Positions 57,401 to 64,000 of a stretch of 64,000 bases of DNA are shown here, piece by piece. Each line of letters begins with the position of its first letter. Within the stretch, counting starts at the first letter, position 1. The stretch covers positions 148,374,597-148,438,596 of the forward strand of contig CM061132.1 in the NCBI GenBank assembly GCA_030789695.1. Direction: 5' to 3'. The notes beneath the pieces are model-generated. The model had not been told where the DNA came from and did no database searches. It saw only the letters and a program-made list of their open reading frames with translations. Both the position numbers and the translations under genes were made by a program. This DNA comes from Scilla litardierei. Its lineage: Eukaryota > Streptophyta > Magnoliopsida > Asparagales > Asparagaceae.

Positions 57401-57890
57401 TGATCTGAGTGACGATCGAGTTGCTCAGCAAGGAAGATCTCAACACGGATTTGGCGAGATATTGGGAGTTTATGATTGTAAGGATTTGGCAGGATCTCAA
57501 TCAGCTTATACGGAGGCCGAGGACACTTGAGGTTTGATTAGGCTGAGGGAGAGGAATGCCAATGAGTTGTAGTGGGGTCTTGGCAGTTTGAGAGGGGATT
57601 GGGCTTGAACGCATCTAGATTTGGCTAATCTTGGTCATATCTGGTTGGGTCAGCCAGTTTTGGGGTTGTAGGAGATGATCTGGTGAGGCTAGTTGATGTT
57701 GCCCGGAATGGTGCTCTTGAATCTTGGAGGAACGTGGAAAAAGAAAGTTGAGATGAAGAAGATGGGGCTGAGGGAGAAGGGGATAGATTTTTTTGTCATT
57801 TATGCTTGATGCTGGTGCTGAGGCCTTGGTTAAGGTTTTTTGAAGTTGGGGGTTTATAGGTGAGTTTTGAATGTTATGTTGATAAACACT
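54480..57890. repeat. AT-rich block of degenerate tandem repeats inserted in copia
   Basis: It lies between two copia integrase pieces. Three repeat layers are visible: a roughly 250-bp pattern at 54800-55500 (TTTGCATTCGCACCTGC, CTTCAATTTTCATTTGAGTTTGA), a roughly 75-bp pattern at 55570-56200 (GCTAATTAAGGTTTAATTTG), and a 54-61-bp pattern at 56325-56880 (GAGGGTTAATCC alternating with TTTAGAGCGTTAATGCTC). A 22-base G run sits near 55131. No coding domain or TSD found. It could be a large old LTR. Confidence 0.55.
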
Positions 57891-57929
57891 TATTTTATTA
57901 AATCTTTTTTATTTTAGATTTGAATCAAC

Positions 57930-58450
57930 TTCTGGAAGATACCATGGATAGAGATAAACTGTGACTCTGTCAGGGAGATATGATAATTTTTTTCACCAAA
58001 AATTACCTTCAACAATTATTGGATCAGAATTTTTTGAAACATTCACATGTAAAAGAAGTGTTCGTGTTATCTCTAGTAGATATTTGTTCTTATGTTTTGC
58101 TATCTAATTTTGTTAGGGTGTATGCGTACTGGAAGATTGAAGAGTAAGGCATAAAAGATGTAAACTGATTATCAAAATATTTGTAATTAAGACTTTGCAA
58201 AAATATGAACAATTCTTTTTTAAACATAAAAGCTCTAAAAGTGGACAACACTTTAGATTTGTTTTTTAATAATTAAACCTAGGTTAAACATGATGAGTCA
58301 TCCACAAATGTGACAAAATATCTAATTCCAGGTCTAGATTCAACACGATAAGGTCCATATACATCTTAATAGATAATCACAGAACGTTTCTGAGCATATT
58401 TATTGACTCGCGATTGGTAAGACGTGATGGTTTTTTCCTAACTAATAAGA
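57930..58450 (-). pseudogene. Copia integrase core fragment
   Basis: The minus strand contains MYMDLIVLNLDL and, in the neighbouring frame, GIRYFVTFVDDSSCLT, corresponding to IHSDVWGP...YFVTFVDDxSR of copia integrases. A second-Asp region (DN near 58050) is only weakly recognisable. Frameshifts and stops throughout. Confidence 0.65.
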
Positions 58451-58679
58451 CTCACATTCTAGACTTGACAAGTTATGAACTTAGACTGTAAAAAATTTAA
58501 AATTTGAAGACCCAGATAACCTAATCTATAATGTGTGATGTATGAGAACTTGAGAAGTAACACCAAAACAAGAAGCTGATCCAATCTTTGCATCTAGGTA
58601 ATAAAGACCATACACTCATGTTTAGTGTAAATCATTTACTTCATTTCAATCTGTCGAAACACACGATTAAGAAAGAAGA

Positions 58680-58920
58680 CAACATGGCAGTTTAACAACC
58701 GTGTTAGTTTACTAATAAAATGTAAATTAAATGGTTTTTAAACAGATACAAAATATGTCACAGGTAAATGAGTGACACTAACAGAGCCAATACCCTTATC
58801 GATGGATATTGGGCCATATGCTGTCACTATATGTCTACAAGTAGATGAATAAAAAGAAACCAATATACCTGATTTATTATTCATATGGTCAGAAGCTGTT
58901 GTGTCTGTAACTCGAGTTCA
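58680..58920 (-). pseudogene. Copia protease fragment
   Basis: The minus strand reads TTASDHMNNKSGILVSFYSS and then TAYGPISIDKGIGSVSVTHL, matching the copia protease form DSGASxHMTGxxxxF...VADGSxxxIxGxGxV. The catalytic DSG is degraded. Confidence 0.65.
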
Positions 58921-59295
58921 AGTGCTTGATGTGAAAATAAAGATAGATAGCTTACTTGATCCGGTCAATGTTATCGTCGAAGAAGATGACTGCATCTATG
59001 CCTTACAAAACCTCTAAAACATCTGGTACTCGCTTCAATCATTTTTAGACAAATGAATATTCTTGGGTTGGCAAGAATTAGCTTGGAAAATCACATATGC
59101 AGTATTGCATCTAAACATCTCCCATGTGACCCATGAAGTTTGTGACAAGCAAACTTCACGTGTTTGAATTTCTTATAGTAATGGTAAAGTAGATGCTCTG
59201 AAAATGCTACAACATTGGACATGCCTCTACCTTCTGAGTTCAACACTTAGTCTTTGTAGGATCGAAAAGTACATCCTCAAGGGGGGGTGGTGCAT

Positions 59296-60915
59296 AGGGT
59301 GTTTGACAAATTAAAAAATATGTGCAACACACAGGCAGATAAAAAACACAGAAATAACAGCTAGCCACAGATAACACCAGATATACACTGGTTCGGTCGA
59401 AACTCGACCGACTACATCAACCCCCAAAGTCTACTAATAGATTAATCAGTCTCAACACGCCTACAGACACTCAGAACTCACAAATCATATGCTCCATGCT
59501 CACAAGCTCTATAGACTTGCAAATCACATGCTTGACTGAACTAACCTAACTAGCTGGACTCTGCCTTAATCCACACACTGTGAATCACGAATCCCAAAAC
59601 TATACCTCGTATCTCTCTCACCACAAAAATAATGTAAAAATAGAGGGGGTGCATAGGGTGCGACATATTAAAAAATAGTGCAACACACAGACAGCACAGA
59701 AATATCATCCAACTGGTTTGGTCAAAACAGCAACCCCCAAAGTCTACTAATAGATTAATCAGTCTCAACACGCCTATAGATACTTAGAACTCGCAAATCA
59801 CATGCTCCATGCTCACAAGCTCTATATACTTGCAAATCACATGCTTGACTGAATTAACCTAACTAGCTGGACTCTGCCTTAATCCACACACTGTGAATCA
59901 AGAATCCCGAAACTACACATCGTAACTCTCTCGCCACAAAAATAATGTAAAAATAATCCAAGGATCAAATCGCAATACACCACAAAAATATTAATAGAAA
60001 AGTTCAGAGTGCTCAGATTGTGACGTTGATATGTCCTCGTCGATCTGCTCGTAGACAACTCTGCAATGGCTCTAACCGTTCGTCATTCGGAGGTCTATGC
60101 TGGAAGATATCGCATCCCAAGCTTACAAGGTCCTTGTTACAATTTTCTGAATGTTCGGTATTTTTGTGCAAAACTTCTTTCTTTTATTTTTCCCAGTCGC
60201 AACTTTTGCCTTGATCCATGCGTGCATGGCAAAGAAAAAAACGAAGTAAATGATTAATTAAAATATAACTTTGTGTAAACACAGAAATAGTAGCCATCCA
60301 CAGATAACACTAGATATACATCGGTTCGGTCGAAACTCGACTTATTCCAGCAACCCTCAAAGTCCACTAATAGATTAATCAGTCTCAACACGCCTATAGA
60401 CACTCAGAACTCGCAAATCACATGCTCCATGCTTACAAGCTCTATAGACTTGCAAATCACATGCTCGACTAAACCAAACTAACTAGCTGGACTCTGCCTT
60501 AATCCACACCATGTGAATCAAGAATCCCAGAACTACACCTCGTAGCTCTCTCACCACAAAAATAATGTAAAAATAATGCAAGGATCAAATCGCACTACAC
60601 CACAAAAATATTAATAGAAAAGTTCAGAGTGCTCAAATTGTGGCGTTGATAGTCCTCGTCGATCAGCTCGTAGACAACTTTGCAATTGCTCTACCCGTTC
60701 GTCATTCGGAGGTCTATGCTGAAAGATATGGCATCTCAATCTTACAAGGTCCTTTTTACAATTTTCTGAATGTTCGGTATTTTTGTGCAAAACTCAGGTC
60801 TGTCTTCTTTCTTTTATTTTTCCCCCGCCGCAACTTTTGACTTGATCTATGCGTTGGTACCTGCAAGGCAAAGACAAAAACGAAGTAAATGATTAATTGA
60901 AATATAACTTTGTGT
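59296..60915. repeat. Tandem repeat, roughly 620-bp unit, one partial and two full copies
   Basis: The word TTAATCAGTCTCAACACGCCT occurs at 59442, 59755 and 60375. Copies 2 and 3 are 620 bp apart. Copy 1 lacks the second half, so copies 1 and 2 are 313 bp apart. The repeat contains TTCGGTCGAAACTCGAC and GTTCGTCATTCGGAGGTCTATGCTG. Similar short frames occur in copies 2 and 3 but show no domain. Confidence 0.85.
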
Positions 60916-62120
60916 TAAACTCTTTACAAATTCATTGGCCTCCCTTCTTTTAGATTATTCTTCCCTTCTCATAATTGATCTCTGTCTCCCATTAATCCTT
61001 TTTCAGTTTGTGGCTGGCATCTGGTGCGTTTCGGTGCTGCAAAACAAAATGAGAACAAATGTTATGAAAATTATTCAATGAGAATTGCTCTTACTTCTTT
61101 ATTTTTAATCTTTCATTGTTTCTATCTTTCTCCCACTTGCTCTCTTTCGTTTTTTCTTGAAGCAAGCCGCACACAGCTTTTTTTGAGAGACCAATCACCT
61201 GCAAAACAAAAATTAACAAAAGCTTAGGGAATAATAACTTGTTTAAGCTCTTAGAACCCTCTCTCTCCTTTGATTTCTTTTCTCTATCTATCTTTATCTG
61301 TTGTTCTTTGCAGCCGCATGAAGATTTTTGAGAGAGTTTGATTTTATAAGGCCCGGCCCTAGTTGATTTATATAGGGATTTTCTCAAGAAAAATCCTAGC
61401 ATTTTATTTACCACCCATCATATATATGGCTTGTTTTACCTGTTTTAGCACATTTTTCAAATTCGAAAATTTCTATGACTTCCTCGTTATCTCCCACATA
61501 ATTCATGGCCATATTTAATGCTTTATAGCTTCGCAAAATTTTTTCCCAAAATGACCAAATTGCCCTATTTCGCCCAAAGTGCCCATTTAGCTCAAAAATG
61601 ACGAAAATGCCCTTTTGATGTTCTGAACTCTTTTCCACATGAAAACACTTAACAAACACATTAAAATAGTTCATAAAGGTTTGTTATCATCAAACAAAAA
61701 AATCATAGACCGTTGTTTTCAACAGTCTTTACACCAAGTACCAACTTGTCCACTACATATGCCTCCTCTGTTAGATCGTCCATGTACATCTCAATATCTA
61801 CATGTGTCGCCAAAGGGTTGCTTTGTAGCCCATGCGAATTGTTCACCCAAACTTCTTAAACGAGAACTTTAACCACTCTTCAGGAAAATTTGCTATAAAG
61901 AATGAAAAATCTCAAGCAATAACCATGTAAAACAACCACCAATGATCTTAGGACGTGCTACTGCATACTCAGGTCGTAGAATTCCAAGAAAAATTAGGAC
62001 TGCTAGCTGCTCTCTGATATTTCATATTCTACACATCTGTCAAGATGAAAAAAAAAATTCCATAATTTCTGCTCTTTATACTGCTCGTGGAAGTCCGTAT
62101 AATGGTGTGGGAACAACTTA
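60916..62120. other. AT-rich spacer
   Basis: No gene or bounded repeat seen. Confidence 0.45.
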
Positions 62121-62294
62121 GGGTAGAAAACAGGTCGGATTCGAGTCAGGTTTGACTTAGCCTGAACGGAGGTAAACCCAAATCCGACCCGGATTAAATC
62201 CATGTCAAGTTTCGGAAACATGGACATGGCCTGATTTGTCTAACGAGTGGGGTTTAGGTCAGATTCAGACTGAAAAGAAGAGAAAAAATAATAT

Positions 62295-62370
62295 GCTGCT
62301 AACAAGATTTGAACCCCGACATCTCATTTGTTGACATAAATACTTACCAAGTGAGCTACTAAGTGATAGT
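62295..62370 (-). repeat. tRNA-like (SINE-like) module 1
   Basis: The minus strand has TAGCTCACTTGGTAAG (A box) and GGGGTTCAAATCTTG (B box) about 35 bases later. Not an intact tRNA gene. Confidence 0.45.
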
Positions 62371-62459
62371 GAGAATAATTATCATTTATATAAATATTGA
62401 AAAGATAAAGTTGGAATTGATTTATATATTGATTAATAATTTTAAAAAATAACCTCAGG

Positions 62460-62530
62460 ATTTGAACTTGAGTCACATGTATGTTATCATCACTTACCAA
62501 TAAGGCATGTGATCTTTTGGTGATATGATA
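62460..62530 (-). repeat. tRNA-like (SINE-like) module 2
   Basis: The minus strand has GCCTTATTGGTAAGTG and CAAGTTCAAATCCTG, again an A-box/B-box pair in the same orientation as module 1. Confidence 0.4.
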
Positions 62531-62910
62531 ATAATATGTATATATTTATAATATGGAATCTAGATTGAGTCGGATTGACGGGTCAAACCCATACATGGTC
62601 CAGACCTTATCTGGATCAATCAGGTCAATTTGGATTCTACCCAACCTAGATTGGCCCTACCCATAACCGACCCAAGAGGCTGGGTTCGGATCGGGTTGAT
62701 TTGGGTTCGTTTTGCCACCCATGCAGTTTTTATTCTTGATGGCTGTTCCAAAAGAACTAAGATACATAGTGTGCTCTGGAAATGTTCTTCTTCTTAGAGT
62801 ATGAGATCTCTAATAAACATTAAATCTCTTTATAATTTTCTACTTAATTGCAAGGTTTTGAATCCTGTGTTTCGTAAAATTCAGCAACTGTCTTTATCTG
62901 ATTATCCTTC

Positions 62911-63098
62911 AGCTTCCAGTCGACTGTCGGTTGTACAGCTTCCAGTCGACTGTCGGTTGTACCCTCGGACGAAGGACCATTAGTCAAGTGCTTCTCCTTA
63001 CATCTACACTCAAACTATGTCTTAACTAAACACATCCCCATTAGTCAAGTGCTTCTCCTTACATCTACACTCAAAATATGTCTTAACTAGACACATCC
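62911..63098. repeat. Two short tandem duplications
   Basis: A 27-bp unit with CCAGTCGACTGTCGGTTGTA is doubled from 62911. A 60-bp unit starting CCATTAGTCAAGTGC is doubled from 62978 with few differences. Confidence 0.85.
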
Positions 63099-64000
63099 AC
63101 GGCTTATAGTTGGTCCAGTTTAATTTTCGATCTGTGATTCTTGTGAAAACCAACTCTTAAAACCATTGTTTCCACTTTTGATTTCGACTCTATCATATTG
63201 ATCACCTCCTTACTCCCAGTGGAAGACACCAACTCCAAATACTAGCAACCAACCAACCGGCAAAAGCTGAACAACCAACCAATCATCAAACACCAACCGA
63301 CTACCAATATCAAACACTCAAGCGTCAAACAACTAGTCCTAAGCACTAAGCTTCAAGCAAAAAATAACTCCCAATCATCATCCATTCTACTTCCAATACA
63401 TAAGGAAGAACGCAACGGAGTTTAAAGTATTTTTTACTGTATACCATATATTGTGTATACAACAGTATACAGTATACCCCTCCTTTTTTAAGATTATATC
63501 ATGGCCTGGTCTGATGTACGATAACATAACTTAGATCAGAGAAGAGATGAGGAGGAAGTAGGTAGGAGAAGAAGTGGCAGACATCTAAACAGACCACCGG
63601 CAATGGCAAGGGTGGATCTGGCTTTCGGTGGTGAAGGCAGCGATGGATCGGGCTGCAAGCGGTGATGGCTGCATCGATGAGGTCATAGCAAGCGTCAGTT
63701 GTCGATGACGAGCCCGTTTTTGGCTTTGCCACCTCCCGAGCCTGCTGTTGTACTAATAGGTATGCATTTACACGGGTGTGTATACATTGTCTTTGGTTTC
63801 ATATATGCCATGTCAAAAAAATACAACTTACACTTCAATATCTAACAAAGAAATAACTATTATAAGACAAGAATTAAGTGATCTAAACAAAGTATTGTTC
63901 ATGGAACAGGAAAGTTGAAGAAAAATTTACAAAATATTACTATTGTTTAAATATAATTTTAAATAAATATTTATAGATGTATATTCAGAAGTATTAGATC
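63099..64000. other. AT-rich sequence to window end
   Basis: No gene seen. GTATAC-rich inverted sequence lies near 63440-63475. Short frames near 63500-63730 have no recognisable domain. Confidence 0.4.

Larger units (their letters stand above)
47187..59240 (-). mobile_element. Degenerate Ty1/copia element, dismembered
   Basis: Read on the minus strand from high to low coordinates, the order is protease, integrase core, integrase C-terminal, RT and RNase H, the copia order. All domains are riddled with stops. It is split by the chromovirus at 50748-54135, by a tandem-repeat block at about 54480-57890 and by a small element at about 48003-48950. LTRs were not identified. This is the oldest layer of the nest. 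Confidence 0.75.
62121..62720. mobile_element. 600-bp interspersed element with inverted GGGTNGNAAAAC ends
   Basis: The left begins GGGTAGAAAACAGG and the right, read in reverse, begins GGGTGGCAAAACG. Both sides are full of GGGTCGGATCGGGTT-type words, as in several plant MITE-like elements. Two tRNA-like modules lie inside. No TSD was recognised, so the class is uncertain. Confidence 0.4.

Noticed and set aside
60020..60840. Similar 64-66-codon frames at two places
   Set aside because: They are copies within the 620-bp tandem repeat with no conserved domain.
62295..62530. tRNA genes
   Set aside because: A-box and B-box-like words are present but there are no paired acceptor or anticodon stems, so these are SINE-like modules.
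63499..63732. 77-codon minus-strand frame
   Set aside because: No domain, no splice context and no homologue that I recognise.
42402..64000. Later annexin exons
   Set aside because: I looked for AVLLW-type and GxGTD repeats in all frames and saw none.

Overview
The window is nuclear DNA from a flowering plant. It has GT-AG introns, solo LTRs with 5-bp target-site duplications (TSDs), Ty3/gypsy and Ty1/copia elements, a CACTA-type DNA transposon, a 500-bp scaffold gap and AT-rich spacers around GC-rich transposons. The mix of large Tat-lineage elements with very GC-rich coding is reminiscent of monocots, but the sequence does not fix the species. I see no rRNA gene, intact tRNA gene or CRISPR array, and nothing bacterial.

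Layout. 1-5010: a small hAT-like fold-back element (1157-4111, 8-bp TSD) split by a 2.5-kb solo LTR (1412-3923, TSD ATAGC). 5014-27761: a CACTA-type element (3-bp TSD TGT on both sides) that holds no transposase but carries pieces of several unrelated host genes: a calmodulin-like first exon, an ABCC transporter, a 20S proteasome alpha-1 subunit, the riboflavin enzyme RIBA and an ILR1-like amidohydrolase. Most are in the same orientation and several keep their introns. This Pack-CACTA element was later hit by an 11.7-kb Tat-lineage gypsy element (9144-20832, minus strand, dead) and by a second solo LTR (24764-27224). The gypsy element is flanked by a 1.02-kb direct duplication instead of a short TSD.

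28195-35620: a 7.4-kb non-autonomous Tat-type element with intact LTRs, TSD ATGAC and one complete gag ORF but no pol. Downstream of gag lie a 90-bp tandem repeat and an antisense, intron-containing gene resembling the plant 'putative gypsy type transposon' family (Transposase_28). 35621-41039: old repeat debris and two LTR fragments that carry arrays of short palindromes, ending at the N gap (41040-41539).

41540-46570: the only host gene seen in place, the first two exons of an annexin (42071-42401); no later exon is visible, so the gene is either truncated or has an intron longer than 21 kb. A third solo LTR (44840-46569, TSD CTTAT) lies in that downstream stretch. 47187-59240: a dismembered Ty1/copia element on the minus strand, split by a deleted chromovirus (50748-54135) and by a 3.4-kb block of AT-rich tandem repeats. 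59296-64000: tandem repeats, a small interspersed element with tRNA-like modules, and unannotatable AT-rich sequence.

The most notable items are the multi-gene capture CACTA, the 1-kb duplication around the gypsy insertion, the gag-only element with its antisense spliced gene and an RS-rich Gag, and the recurrence of palindromic 10-12-mer arrays in three different LTRs.
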